58,374 nt of DNA from Pseudomonadota bacterium (GTDB lineage Bacteria; Pseudomonadota; Gammaproteobacteria; UBA5335): the NCBI GenBank assembly GCA_002862435.1, contig PKDC01000032.1, forward strand, positions 1 through 58,374, in the 5' to 3' direction. Below, one piece after another: positions 8,131-19,716 of the stretch; position 1 is the stretch's first letter; every line of letters begins with the position of its first letter. Under the pieces are notes generated by a model. That model was not told where the DNA came from. It saw only the letters and a program-made list of their open reading frames with translations, and searched no databases. Position numbers and translations under genes: made by a program.

Positions 8131-8943
8131 TCAGCGCTTGAGCTTGAAGACGATGGGCACTTCCACGGTCGCCACCACCGCTTCGCCGAGGCGGGTGGCA
8201 GGACGAAACTGCCAGCGCCGCACCGCTGCCAGCGCGGATTCATCCAGCATCGGGTGGCCTGAACTGGCGGCCAGGTCGACGCGGCTGGGATGACCCTGGA
8301 CATCCAGCGTGACTCGCAGGCGCACCGTGCCTTCCCAGCCCCGCCGCAAGGCGATTGGGGGGTAATCGGGGGCGGGATTGAGCCGATAGGCGGCATTCAA
8401 ATCAACGGACACCGCCTCTGATGCATTGGCGGATGCCTTTTCTGTGGGCCGCGCGTCGCCGGCATCCCGCTCGGGCGCCGGTGAGTGATCCGAGGCCGAT
8501 GCGGATTCGCTGACGGGTGCATCGTTGGTGGTTTCTTGCAATGCAGGCGCTGTGGCGGGCCGCAGCAGGGGTGCCGGCGCAGGTTTGGCGACAGGCTTTG
8601 CTGCGGGCCGGGGTGCCGGCTTGGGCGGCGTGGGTTGCGGCGGGGGCGGAGAGACTTCTGGTTTGGCCGTCACCGGGGCCGGGGCCATGGGCGGCAGGCT
8701 GACGAGGGTCAGCGGTTCGGGCTGGGGTGTGTGTTGGACACTGGGTTGCCAGGCCCACGCACCCAGCAAGGCCAAGCCATGCAAACCCAGCGAGAGGGCC
8801 ACGACCAGCGGCAAGCCGCTGCGCTGGGGAGGCGCGTTTGGGATGACGGGTGGGACATGGACCGGCGGGGCTGCGATTGCCACTTCCCGTTCACGGCGTG
8901 ACCGCTCCAGGGATGGAGCAAGAGACAGCAGGGAGGCGCTCAT
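8131..8943 (-). CDS. tonB: TonB-like energy-transducing protein
   Basis: A 270-residue periplasm-spanning protein coupling the inner-membrane motor to TonB-dependent receptors. One membrane anchor follows a cytosolic N-terminus of about 35 residues (LPLVVALSLGLHGLALLGAW, keeping the SxxxH pattern of TonB anchors). A long proline/alanine-rich spacer follows (PPPPQPTPPKPAPRP). The C-terminal TonB domain is at about 185-270, with YPPIALRRGWEGTVRLRVTL and the family pattern SSGHPMLDESALAAVRRWQF. The start ATG overlaps the stop of the PepSY gene by 4 bases (ATGA). No receptor gene is in the window. Confidence 0.9.
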   Translation of the reverse strand: MSASLLSLAPSLERSRREREVAIAAPPVHVPPVIPNAPPQRSGLPLVVALSLGLHGLALLGAWAWQPSVQHTPQPEPLTLVSLPPMAPAPVTAKPEVSPPPPQPTPPKPAPRPAAKPVAKPAPAPLLRPATAPALQETTNDAPVSESASASDHSPAPERDAGDARPTEKASANASEAVSVDLNAAYRLNPAPDYPPIALRRGWEGTVRLRVTLDVQGHPSRVDLAASSGHPMLDESALAAVRRWQFRPATRLGEAVVATVEVPIVFKLKR

Positions 8944-10472
8944 CCGGCGTTCCTCCGCCAGCGGCTGAAGTGCCGGGCGACCCCCAGGCCCGCCGTCAGC
9001 ACCAGCGCGAGGGCGGCCAGGGACTGCAGGGTTTCCCGTCCCGTTTTCCCCAGCGTCCCGTCGAGGAAGCTCCATTTGTGGACCGTGCCGAACACCCAGC
9101 CTTCCAGCCGACTCAGGGGCGTGACATGAGCCGCCAGGGCACCGGTGCGTGTTTCCACATACCAGGTTTCATCGGGTCGTTCAGGAAGCGTGACGGCCAT
9201 CACCGGTAGGCGCTTGAAGGCAAAGCCATAGTCTTCATCGAAGTGATGCACTGGATGAACCTCCATGGCCGTACCGGGCGGCAGATCGGCATGCTGGCGG
9301 GCCAGTGCCGTGGCATGGCGGGTGAGCCCGTCGGGGATTACCTCCCCGCTGATCGCATCCAGATAACGGTCCACGGGCGGCTCCGATGGCGCGTTGCCGT
9401 GTGGGCCATGCGCGTGGCCTGTCGGCGCTGCAGGAGCGGCTTCCGGGACAGCGATCCACGCAGGCCGTCCATCCAGGCGTGTGAGCACCAATGCCACGAT
9501 TAGGCCGCCCGACGCCAAGGTCCGAATCAGGGTGGGCAGCGGCGCCCTGAGTTCGGCAGTCGCGAAGGATAGCGTCGCAGCAGGCGCGGTGGGATCGCCC
9601 TGCCAGGATTTGACGGCCAGATGCAAGGCGCCCGAAAGGGATAGGGCCACGGCAACGACGGCGGCGGGAACGCCCAGCCGCCGATGCCAGCGCACCCCGG
9701 CAGGACGCCATCCAGTCAGAGTGCCCCGGCGCCACAGGCGTGCGTACACCGTCAGTCCGGCCAGGGCAACGGCGGCGATGGTGAGCAAAAGACCCAGCAT
9801 CAAGCCGCGCACCCAGGGCGAGGGCTGAATCGGGCTCCAGGAATGCATCCAGCGAAACAATTTTCCAGTCCAGTCCTTGCGGCGATCGGTCAAGGTGGCG
9901 AGCCGGCCCGACGCCGGATCCACATAGGCCCGCAGGCCGTCGGGGCGGTTAAAGCCGATTTCCCAGACCGGCAACAACCGGTCGATGTAATGATAATCAT
10001 TATTGAATGAATGCAAAAGCCGCGCATGGGCAATGGGACTGCCCGGATCCCCCGCATAGTGGCGCGCCAGCCGTTCCGCCCACGCGCGTTCACCCTCGGG
10101 ATGGAGGGAGCCAGTGCGGGCATCGATCCAGTAGGCCTGCCCCTGCGTCTCGACGCGGTAAACAGGATCCTCGCCGTCGGCTTGCCACAGGCGCAGCGCC
10201 TGGAAGCGATCAAGATCGGCCGCTTGCAGAGCCGCTTGTGGGGATAGCAGGCCGGACAAGCTTAGCGGCGCGAGAGGTGGCAGGAATGCCTGGGGCTTCG
10301 GGTTGAAGCGCGAGAGGACGGGATGCCCCAATCCGCTCAGCGCCCACAGCATCACGGCCAGCGCGATCCATAGCCCGGCCCGCATGTGCCATTGGTGCAA
10401 GCGACCGACCCGCATCGCGCGCCGCGCTGCGCGCTTGACTGCCCGTGGCTGCGTCGATTCAATGGCGGCCAT
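8940..10472 (-). CDS. PepSY-associated transmembrane protein, iron-uptake related
   Basis: A 510-residue inner-membrane protein with PepSY-type TM segments, a family often linked to siderophore uptake and proposed to reduce ferric complexes. The first helix starts near residue 30 (HMRAGLWIALAVMLWALSGLGHP). HSFNNDYHYIDRLLPVWEI and HHFDEDYGFAFKRLPVMAV are the two paired PepSY-like blocks, each with histidines, and KLFRWMHSW and VHKWSFLDGTLGK precede the later helices. The middle has a His-rich stretch (GHAHGPHG). It heads the operon with tonB and exbB, which supports an iron role. Start ATG 10472 is preferred; no strong Shine-Dalgarno is visible. Confidence 0.82.
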   Translation of the reverse strand: MAAIESTQPRAVKRAARRAMRVGRLHQWHMRAGLWIALAVMLWALSGLGHPVLSRFNPKPQAFLPPLAPLSLSGLLSPQAALQAADLDRFQALRLWQADGEDPVYRVETQGQAYWIDARTGSLHPEGERAWAERLARHYAGDPGSPIAHARLLHSFNNDYHYIDRLLPVWEIGFNRPDGLRAYVDPASGRLATLTDRRKDWTGKLFRWMHSWSPIQPSPWVRGLMLGLLLTIAAVALAGLTVYARLWRRGTLTGWRPAGVRWHRRLGVPAAVVAVALSLSGALHLAVKSWQGDPTAPAATLSFATAELRAPLPTLIRTLASGGLIVALVLTRLDGRPAWIAVPEAAPAAPTGHAHGPHGNAPSEPPVDRYLDAISGEVIPDGLTRHATALARQHADLPPGTAMEVHPVHHFDEDYGFAFKRLPVMAVTLPERPDETWYVETRTGALAAHVTPLSRLEGWVFGTVHKWSFLDGTLGKTGRETLQSLAALALVLTAGLGVARHFSRWRRNAG

Positions 10473-10526
10473 GTCGTCCGCGATCGTATTGCATTGATGA
10501 ATCTCCACAATGCCTTCAAACGCGCC

Positions 10527-13016
<2,490 letters not shown>

Positions 13017-13110
13017 GGGGCATTTCTCCGCAATGGCTGAGAGTTGTTATGCTGGCGCCGTTTGGCGGGAACCCGCTTGGAATCCGTCACCAGTGCGCCT
13101 TGAATTCCGG

Positions 13111-15372
13111 ATGTCGCGGATGGTATCGAAAAAGAACATCACCCGTCAGTGGCGCTTCGCGCGGGGTCTGGCCGTTCTCCTGGGCGTGGGGACGGTCGCT
13201 CCCCATGCCGAAGCGGAGGAGGCGCGCGCTGTCTGCGGGCCCGTCAATCCGCTGGAGCCGCTGCACGCGCAGTTGCCTGCGGGCAACCCCCGCGATTCGC
13301 GGGTCTTCATCGACGCGGATCGCGCCTCCATGCTGTCCCAGGGCGCCAGCCTGCTGGAGGGGAATGTCGTCGCGCAGCGTGGCACGACGCACCTGCTGGC
13401 GCCACAGCTTGTGTTTGACCGATCGCGGGAAGTGCTGGCCGGTGAATCGGGCCTGACGGTGCTCACCGATGCGCTTGATTTGCAGGCGCGGGTGGGCCGG
13501 GTGGCGACCCAGGGTGGTGACAGTCGTTTCGAGGATGCCCAGTTTTATCTGCGCAAGCGGCCCGGCCGGGGTGTGGCCAGCACCATCCGAACCGCCCAGG
13601 ACGGCCCATCGCGGCTGCGGGAAGTCCGTTTCACCACCTGCCCAGTCGATCAGGGTGACGGGGATTGGTATCTCCGGGCGCAGGACGTGAAGCTCGACTT
13701 TGAATCCGGGCGGGGCACGGCGCGCAATGCCCAGGTGTTTTTCAAGGATGTGCCGCTGATCTATACGCCCTGGCTGGCGTTTCCCATCACCAATGAACGC
13801 ATGAGCGGATTCCTCGCGCCCCGTCTGGGGACTGCCAATGATCGCGGACTGGATCTGGCAACGCCTTATTACTGGAACATCGCGCCCGAGCAGGATGCCA
13901 CTTTCACGCCGCGCGTGATGAGCAAGCGCGGCCTGCAGATGCAAGGCGAATATCGCTATCTCAGCCCCTATGGCCGGGGAATGCTCTACAACGAATACCT
14001 CCCCAACGACCGGATTCTGGGAGAGGATCGAACGCTGTGGTCGTATCGCCATCACGCCCGCCCGGCCCGTGATTGGCAGGCCGATGTCGATTACACCTCG
14101 GTGAGCGACATCGGGTATTTCGAGGATCTGAGCACGACGCTCACCCGCGCCAGCTCGCGCTACCTGCAGCGCCGCGCCGCGCTGGGCTACGGCGGGCCGC
14201 AATGGGATCTCATGCTGCGCGCCCAGGAATTCCAGCTGGTCGACCCGCGCCGGCGCGGTGAGCCCGAGCCCTTTCAGCGCCTGCCCCAGCTGGTCGCCCG
14301 CACCCGCAATCCCCAGCCCATCATGGGGGCACTGGCCTACGATCTGCGGACCGAGGCTGTGCGATTCGGGCGGGATGGCAATCGCCAGGGCGAGCGCTGG
14401 GATACCGAGCTGGGGCTGGGCACACCCTGGGATCGCGGAAGTTATTACATCAATCCCCGCCTGGCCTATCGGCAAACCCAATACAGCCTGGCCAAGGAGA
14501 TCGAAATCGATGACCAGGCCAGCCCGACGCGCGGGCTACCGGTGGCGTCGGTGGACAGCGGCTTGCGCTTCGAGCGGGATCTGGCCTGGGGCGACAAGGG
14601 ATGGCTGCAAACCCTGGAACCGCGGCTGTTCTATCTCTATGTTCCCGAGCGGGAACAGGATGAACTTCCGGTATTTGATACCCGCTTGCCCGAATTCGAT
14701 TTCCTGCGTTTGTTTGATACCAACCGCTATGTGGGCGCCGATCGTCAGAGCAGCGCCAATCAGGTCACCACCGCCCTGACCTCGGCGGTGCGCGACGCCG
14801 ATTCGGGGGCGCCCAAGGTCGAGGGGACGCTGGGGCGGATCACGCGCATCACGCCTTCAAAAACCCTGTTGCCGGATGAGGGGATCAGTGAAGTGGGCGA
14901 CTCCACCTACCTGGCCGAGGCAGCCGCCTATCCCCGTCCGGACACCCGGGCACGCTTTCAGATAGAATGGGATAGCGAAGATCAGACGGCCGTTCAGCAG
15001 CTTGCTGAAGTCCGCTATCAGCCCGAATCCAGAAAAATCATCGGCTTGTCTTACCGCTTGCGGCGCGATCTGGGCGATCCACTGGAACAGGTCGATGTGA
15101 TGGCCAGCTGGCCCTTGACCCGGGAACTCTCCGCCGTCGGCCGCTGGAATTATTCCCTGCGCGATGATCAGGACCTGGAGACACTCCTCGGCGTGGAATA
15201 CCGCAGTTGCTGCTGGGCCGTGCAGGTGGCGGGCCGCCGTTATGTGCGCAACATCGATGAAGTGGACCAGGGGATTTACCTGCAGCTGGAACTCAGTGGT
15301 CTGGGGCGGCTGGGGGATGGCATCCAAAGCTTTTTGAACCGTGCGATGGTGGGCAATGAAACAATGCCATAA
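13111..15372 (+). CDS. lptD: LPS-assembly outer-membrane protein LptD
   Basis: A 753-residue outer-membrane beta-barrel that, plugged by LptE, inserts lipopolysaccharide into the outer leaflet. A signal peptide ends about AEA-EE (residues 32-37). The periplasmic LptA-like domain (SLLEGNVVAQRGTTHLLAPQ) precedes the barrel (from YTPWLAFPITNERMSGFLAP). The four disulfide cysteines are kept: Cys42, Cys177 (TTCPVD) and Cys700/Cys701 (YRSCCWAV), matching the E. coli pattern. Start ATG 13111 gives a normal signal peptide; 13120 is possible. It heads the lptD-surA-pdxA-rsmA-apaG-apaH operon, and surA overlaps its 3' end. Confidence 0.95.
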   Translation: MSRMVSKKNITRQWRFARGLAVLLGVGTVAPHAEAEEARAVCGPVNPLEPLHAQLPAGNPRDSRVFIDADRASMLSQGASLLEGNVVAQRGTTHLLAPQLVFDRSREVLAGESGLTVLTDALDLQARVGRVATQGGDSRFEDAQFYLRKRPGRGVASTIRTAQDGPSRLREVRFTTCPVDQGDGDWYLRAQDVKLDFESGRGTARNAQVFFKDVPLIYTPWLAFPITNERMSGFLAPRLGTANDRGLDLATPYYWNIAPEQDATFTPRVMSKRGLQMQGEYRYLSPYGRGMLYNEYLPNDRILGEDRTLWSYRHHARPARDWQADVDYTSVSDIGYFEDLSTTLTRASSRYLQRRAALGYGGPQWDLMLRAQEFQLVDPRRRGEPEPFQRLPQLVARTRNPQPIMGALAYDLRTEAVRFGRDGNRQGERWDTELGLGTPWDRGSYYINPRLAYRQTQYSLAKEIEIDDQASPTRGLPVASVDSGLRFERDLAWGDKGWLQTLEPRLFYLYVPEREQDELPVFDTRLPEFDFLRLFDTNRYVGADRQSSANQVTTALTSAVRDADSGAPKVEGTLGRITRITPSKTLLPDEGISEVGDSTYLAEAAAYPRPDTRARFQIEWDSEDQTAVQQLAEVRYQPESRKIIGLSYRLRRDLGDPLEQVDVMASWPLTRELSAVGRWNYSLRDDQDLETLLGVEYRSCCWAVQVAGRRYVRNIDEVDQGIYLQLELSGLGRLGDGIQSFLNRAMVGNETMP

Positions 15373-16378
15373 GCGGGCCGCGATGCGTGGCCCGGCAATC
15401 TGGATCTTCGGTCTGTTGCTGGCCGCGCTGTCCCTGTCCGGGACGGCCGCCGAGCTGGATCGGGTGGTGGCCGTGGTCAACAACGGGGTCATCCTGCGCA
15501 GTGAGCTGGACAACCAGGTGCGGGAAATCCAGTCGCGTGCCGCAGGCCAGGCGCAGGAGCGCGTGCCGCCTCGCGATATCCTGGAGCGGCAGGTGCTTGA
15601 GCGTATGATCCTGGCCGAGATCCAGTGGCAGATGGCGGAGAAAACCGGCATCAAGGTCCCGGATGAGGCCGTCAACCAGGCCGTCGCCAGCATCGCTCGC
15701 CGCAACAACATGCGGCTGGATGACTTCATCGCTGCGGTGCAGGCCGAGGGGGTCGATTACCAGGCTTTGCGCGAGGACATTCGCCGCGATCTCAGCATCG
15801 ACCAGCTGCGCCAGCGCGAGGTGGCCCGGCGCATCGTGGTGACCGAGCGGGAAATCGATAACCAGCTCGAATCCAAGAACGCGCGCGCACCCGAGGCTGG
15901 CGGAGAGACCGCTGATGCCAAAAGGGCGGTGATTGCCGAAACCCATGCCCGACATATCCTGATGCGCCCCAGCGTCGTGATGGACGATGCCAAGATCCGC
16001 GCCACGATGAGCCGTGTGCGCAATGAACTGATAGGCGGCGCGGATTTTGCCGCCCTGGCCAAGCAGTATTCCGACGATGCCACTGCCGATCAGGGCGGCG
16101 ATCTGGGTTGGCTGGCGAGCGGGGCGACCGTGCCCGAATTCCAGCAGGCGATGGATGCCCTGGCGCCGGGGCAGATCAGCGAGCCGTTTCGCTCGCGTTT
16201 TGGCTGGCATGTGGTGCAGGTGATCGAGCGGCGTGACCGCGATGCCACGGATGAGGCCGAGCGCGACCAGGCCCGGCAGCGTGTGTTCCAGCGCAAGCTG
16301 GAGGAGGCGACCCAGGCCTGGCAGCGCCGCCTGCGCGAAGAGGCTTATGTGGAGATCCGCCTCGACAATCCAGGCTGA
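15356..16378 (+). CDS. surA: periplasmic chaperone SurA with a single parvulin domain
   Basis: A 340-residue periplasmic chaperone/peptidyl-prolyl isomerase delivering outer-membrane proteins such as LptD to the BAM complex. Signal peptide: IWIFGLLLAALSLSGTAAELD. The SurA N-terminal domain follows (VVAVVNNGVILRSELDNQV, YQALREDIRRDLSIDQLRQREV). Only one parvulin domain is present, at about 190-300 (ARHILMRPS, FAALAKQYSDD, GGDLGWLASG, GWHVVQVIERR); E. coli SurA has two and is 428 residues. The junction is continuous, so this is a natural short form and not a frameshift. It overlaps lptD by 17 bases. Confidence 0.92.
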   Translation: MKQCHKRAAMRGPAIWIFGLLLAALSLSGTAAELDRVVAVVNNGVILRSELDNQVREIQSRAAGQAQERVPPRDILERQVLERMILAEIQWQMAEKTGIKVPDEAVNQAVASIARRNNMRLDDFIAAVQAEGVDYQALREDIRRDLSIDQLRQREVARRIVVTEREIDNQLESKNARAPEAGGETADAKRAVIAETHARHILMRPSVVMDDAKIRATMSRVRNELIGGADFAALAKQYSDDATADQGGDLGWLASGATVPEFQQAMDALAPGQISEPFRSRFGWHVVQVIERRDRDATDEAERDQARQRVFQRKLEEATQAWQRRLREEAYVEIRLDNPG

Positions 16379-16381
16379 GTG

Positions 16382-17371
16382 ATGGCGGTGCGCGTGCCCC
16401 GCCTGGCGCTGACTCCGGGCGAGCCAGCCGGCATCGGTCCGGATCTCTTGGTGCGGCTGGCGCAAGAAGCCTTCCCCGCCGAACTGGTGGTGGTGAGCGA
16501 TCCGGATCTGTTGCAGGCGCGTGCACGCCTGCTGGGATTGCCGCTCGTCCTGCGTCCTTTCGCAGTGGGTACTGAGCCTCGTGCCCATGTCCCCGGCGAA
16601 CTGCTCTGCGATCCTGTTCCGCTTGAAGTCCCCGTTCGCCCTGGCCATGGCGACCCGGCCCAGGCGCCTCATGTGCTGGCGACCCTGGAGCGGGCCGTTG
16701 TGGGCTGTCTGGCCGGCCATTTCCAGGCACTGGTGACTGGCCCCGTCCACAAGGGCCTAATCAATGACGCCGGCATTCCCTTCAGTGGACACACCGAATG
16801 GCTGGCCGAGCGCACGGGGGCCGCGATGCCGGTGATGCTGCTGGTGGCGCCGGGATTGCGCGTGGCGCTGGCTACCACGCACCTGCCGCTGCGCGCCGTG
16901 CCCGATGCGCTGACGCCCGCGCGCCTGACTAGCGTCATCACGATTCTGGAGCAGGATCTGCGCCGGCGCTATGGCTTCGAGATCCCCCGCATCCTGGTGT
17001 GTGGACTCAATCCCCATGCCGGCGAAGGCGGGCATCTGGGGGACGAGGAGCTGCGCGTCATCACGCCGGTGCTGGACACGCTGCGGGCACAGGGATGGTC
17101 GCTGACCGGACCCGTGCCGGCCGATACGGCGTTCACCCCCGACCGGCTGGCACAGGTGGACGCGGTGCTGGCGATGTACCACGACCAGGGCCTGCCGGTG
17201 CTCAAGGCCAGGGGCTTCGGCGAGGCGGTCAACGTGACCTTGGGGCTGCCCATGGTGCGCACGTCAGTCGACCACGGCACCGCCTTCGCATTGGCCGGCA
17301 CGGGACGGGCCGAGGTCGGCAGTTTTCGTGCGGCGGTGCATGAGGCCCTGCGTCTGGTGGCGCGCGCATGA
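16382..17371 (+). CDS. pdxA: 4-hydroxythreonine-4-phosphate dehydrogenase PdxA
   Basis: A 329-residue NAD-dependent enzyme of the DXP-dependent vitamin B6 pathway, oxidising 4-phosphohydroxy-L-threonine before PdxJ. Family motifs: LTPGEPAGIGPDL at the N-terminus, TGPVHKGLINDAGIPFSGHTEW (first metal His), CGLNPHAGEGGHLG, MYHDQGLPVLK (second His) and TSVDHGTAF (third His). ATG 16382 is preferred over GTG 16379, which adds one residue. The gene follows surA with almost no gap and overlaps rsmA by 4 bases, the usual gammaproteobacterial order. Confidence 0.96.
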   Translation: MAVRVPRLALTPGEPAGIGPDLLVRLAQEAFPAELVVVSDPDLLQARARLLGLPLVLRPFAVGTEPRAHVPGELLCDPVPLEVPVRPGHGDPAQAPHVLATLERAVVGCLAGHFQALVTGPVHKGLINDAGIPFSGHTEWLAERTGAAMPVMLLVAPGLRVALATTHLPLRAVPDALTPARLTSVITILEQDLRRRYGFEIPRILVCGLNPHAGEGGHLGDEELRVITPVLDTLRAQGWSLTGPVPADTAFTPDRLAQVDAVLAMYHDQGLPVLKARGFGEAVNVTLGLPMVRTSVDHGTAFALAGTGRAEVGSFRAAVHEALRLVARA

Positions 17372-18159
17372 TGGTTGCCCGCAAGCGCTTTGGTCAGCAT
17401 TTCCTGCACGATCAAGGCATCATCCGCCGCATTGTCCAGACCGTTGCGCCCCAACCCGGCGAGGCCGTGGTCGAGATCGGCCCGGGGCGGGGCGCCATCA
17501 CTCGCCCGCTGCTGGCGGCGTGCGGCAAGCTGGATGCGGTCGAGATCGACCGCGACCTGATCGCCTTGCTGCGCCATGCCAACCCGCCCCTGGATGGGCT
17601 CACCGTGCACGAGTCCGACGTGCTGCGCTTCGATTTCCGGGCCTTGGCCCAGGCGCGCGGCGCGCCCCTGCGGGTGGTGGGCAATCTGCCCTACAACATT
17701 TCCACACCCTTGATCTTTCATCTGCTGGATCAGGTCGACGCCATTGCGGACATGCACTTCATGTTGCAGCGCGAGGTGGTGGAGCGCATGGCCGCGGCGC
17801 CCGGCGGCGGCGATTATGGCCGGCTCACCGTGATGCTGGCCGCCCAGGTCCAGGTGATCCCGTTGTTTCATATCGCCCCGGGGTCCTTTACCCCGCCGCC
17901 GCGGGTGGATTCGGCCTTTGTGCGCCTGGTGCCCCACGCCGTCGCCCCGTTCCCGGTGCCCGATCCGGCGCTCTATGCCCGTGTGGTGGCCGCCGCGTTT
18001 GGCCAGCGCCGCAAGACCTTGCGCAACACCCTCAAGAACCTCGCGGATGAGGCGCAGATCCGCGCCGTGGGGCTGGACCCCAGCCTGCGCCCGGAGCAGA
18101 TCAGCCCGGCCGAGTACGCCGCCCTCGCCGTCCATCTGCGGACTGAAGCAGGGCAATGA
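17368..18159 (+). CDS. rsmA: 16S rRNA dimethyladenosine transferase RsmA (KsgA)
   Basis: A 263-residue methyltransferase that dimethylates two adjacent adenosines near the 3' end of 16S rRNA late in small-subunit assembly. RKRFGQHFLHDQGIIRRIV is the family N-terminus; SAM motif I is VVEIGPGRGAITRPL, motif IV VVGNLPYNISTPLIF (NLPY catalytic motif), and VPRVDSAFV-type sequence (PPPRVDSAFVRL) follows. Start ATG 17368 overlaps pdxA (ATGATG; the second ATG at 17371 is an alternative). Confidence 0.96.
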   Translation: MMVARKRFGQHFLHDQGIIRRIVQTVAPQPGEAVVEIGPGRGAITRPLLAACGKLDAVEIDRDLIALLRHANPPLDGLTVHESDVLRFDFRALAQARGAPLRVVGNLPYNISTPLIFHLLDQVDAIADMHFMLQREVVERMAAAPGGGDYGRLTVMLAAQVQVIPLFHIAPGSFTPPPRVDSAFVRLVPHAVAPFPVPDPALYARVVAAAFGQRRKTLRNTLKNLADEAQIRAVGLDPSLRPEQISPAEYAALAVHLRTEAGQ

Positions 18160-18234
18160 TAAAATCCAGTTGACTCTGTATCGATGATCCTTCAGGGTCG
18201 TTGCGCTTTTCCCGTTTGTTCCCGGATGGCTTCC

Positions 18235-18621
18235 ATGACCCAAGATGCCCCTGTCTACCGGATCGATGTGTCCGTTGTCAGCGAATACCTGCCGTTGGAG
18301 TCGGACTCCGGCACGGATCGCTTCGTGTTTTCCTATACCGTCACCCTGCACAACAGCGGCACGGTCACGGCGCGGTTGTTGTCGCGCCACTGGCTGATCA
18401 CCGACGGCGAAGGTCATGTGCAGGAGGTGCGCGGCGAGGGCGTGGTGGGGGAGAAGCCCGTGCTGGAAGTGGGGGATACCTACACCTACACCAGCGGCGC
18501 CATGCTGGAGACGCCGGTCGGCTCCATGCGCGGCAGCTACCAGATGGTGGCCGAGGACGGCACTCATTTCGAGGCCGAGATCCCGGTCTTCACCCTGGCT
18601 GTCCGCAGCCAGTTGCACTGA
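18235..18621 (+). CDS. apaG: ApaG (CO2+/Mg2+ efflux-associated, DUF525) protein
   Basis: A 128-residue single beta-sandwich protein of the ApaG family. Function is not settled; it is linked to apaH and to metal tolerance. The pattern is typical: YTVTLHNSGTVTARLLSRHW, ITDGEGHVQEVRGEGVVGEKP, YTYTSGAMLETPVGSMRGSY and IPVFTLAV. ATG 18235 matches the usual N-terminus; upstream in-frame ATGs at 18184 and 18226 would add unconserved residues. It lies between rsmA and apaH as in E. coli. Confidence 0.94.
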   Translation: MTQDAPVYRIDVSVVSEYLPLESDSGTDRFVFSYTVTLHNSGTVTARLLSRHWLITDGEGHVQEVRGEGVVGEKPVLEVGDTYTYTSGAMLETPVGSMRGSYQMVAEDGTHFEAEIPVFTLAVRSQLH

Positions 18622-18627
18622 AAACCC

Positions 18628-19479
18628 ATGGCCTCCTATGCCGTCGGCGATCTGCAGGGGTGTCTGGATCCGCTGCGCCACCTGCTGGACCGCCTGCATT
18701 TCGATCCTGCCGTTGATGGCTTGTGGCTCACTGGCGATCTGGTCAACCGCGGCCCCCAGAGCCTGGAATGTCTGCGTTTTGTCCACGCGCTGGGCGATGC
18801 GGCGGTCACGGTGCTCGGCAACCACGACCTGCACCTGCTGTCCCTGCATGCCCGCGGGGTTGCCGGGGCAACCAAGGCCCATCCCACCCTGGTGCCGGTG
18901 TTGCGTGCCCCGGATCGCGATGAGCTGATGGATTGGCTGATCCGCCGCCCCCTGCTGCACCATGACACTCGGCTTCATTACACCCTGGTTCATGCCGGTC
19001 TGCCCCCACCCTGGGATCTGCCCACGGCCGAGGCCTGCGCCCGCGAGGTGGAGGCGGTGCTGGCCGGCGAGGCGGCAGGCGGGTTCCTGCAAGACATGTA
19101 CGGCGATGAGCCCGACCGCTGGTCGCCCGATCTGACCGGCTTGGCGCGCTGGCGCTTTGTCATCAATGCCTTGACGCGCATGCGCTATTGCACACCGGAG
19201 GGTCGCCTCGACCTGCGCGCCAAGGGCGCCCCGGATACGGTCGCATCAACCCTGAAGCCCTGGTTCGAGGTGCATCCCCCGGCCGCCCAGGGTCTGCGGG
19301 TGGTGTTCGGGCACTGGTCCACGCTGGGCGCGGTGGCGCGCGGCGGGGCCTACGGCCTGGACACCGGCTGCGTCTGGGGTGGCAGCCTCACTGCCCTGCG
19401 CCTGGACGCCGTGCCGGAGGATCCCGCGGCCTGGGTGCAGCAAGCCTGTCCCATGGCCTGCGCGCCCGGCAGTGACTGA
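18628..19479 (+). CDS. apaH: symmetrical diadenosine tetraphosphatase ApaH
   Basis: A 283-residue metallophosphoesterase cleaving Ap4A to two ADP and removing Np4 caps from RNA. Motifs: VGDLQGCLDPL, LTGDLVNRGPQSLE, LGNHDLHLL, HAGLPPPWDL and VFGHWSTLGAV supply the two-metal centre. Length matches E. coli (280). It closes the lptD operon, six bases after apaG. Confidence 0.96.
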   Translation: MASYAVGDLQGCLDPLRHLLDRLHFDPAVDGLWLTGDLVNRGPQSLECLRFVHALGDAAVTVLGNHDLHLLSLHARGVAGATKAHPTLVPVLRAPDRDELMDWLIRRPLLHHDTRLHYTLVHAGLPPPWDLPTAEACAREVEAVLAGEAAGGFLQDMYGDEPDRWSPDLTGLARWRFVINALTRMRYCTPEGRLDLRAKGAPDTVASTLKPWFEVHPPAAQGLRVVFGHWSTLGAVARGGAYGLDTGCVWGGSLTALRLDAVPEDPAAWVQQACPMACAPGSD

Positions 19480-19716
19480 GCCGTTCACGCCGGCTGCCCA
19501 TCCGGCCCGCCCGCGCTTCGGCAACCAGCGCATCTTGGTCCTGGCGGAGAGCGCCTGGATCGGGCGTTGCAGGACCGGACTGGCCACTTCGCCCGCTTGC
19601 AGGTCAAGGCCGGCCCGCCAGTAACAGGGCGTTCGCATCAGGGCCGTCCTGTGCGTTGCCGCCCTTGCCGATAACGGGGCAGGGAGCAAATCATCCGCGG
19701 AGCCTGGAGCGCCAGC
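19480..19716. other. intergenic upstream of glpD
   Basis: About 240 bases with no recognised gene or strong repeat. It should carry the glp promoter; I do not see a clear GlpR operator. Confidence 0.4.

Noticed and set aside
9986..10004. 16 of 19 match to the E. coli Fur box, in an iron-type gene
   Set aside because: It lies deep inside the PepSY coding sequence and is produced by codons for the conserved peptide NNDYHY; not at a promoter.
16969..19092. 707-codon open frame on the minus strand opposite pdxA-rsmA-apaG-apaH
   Set aside because: Antisense shadow of GC-rich genes; the plus-strand genes have clear family motifs.
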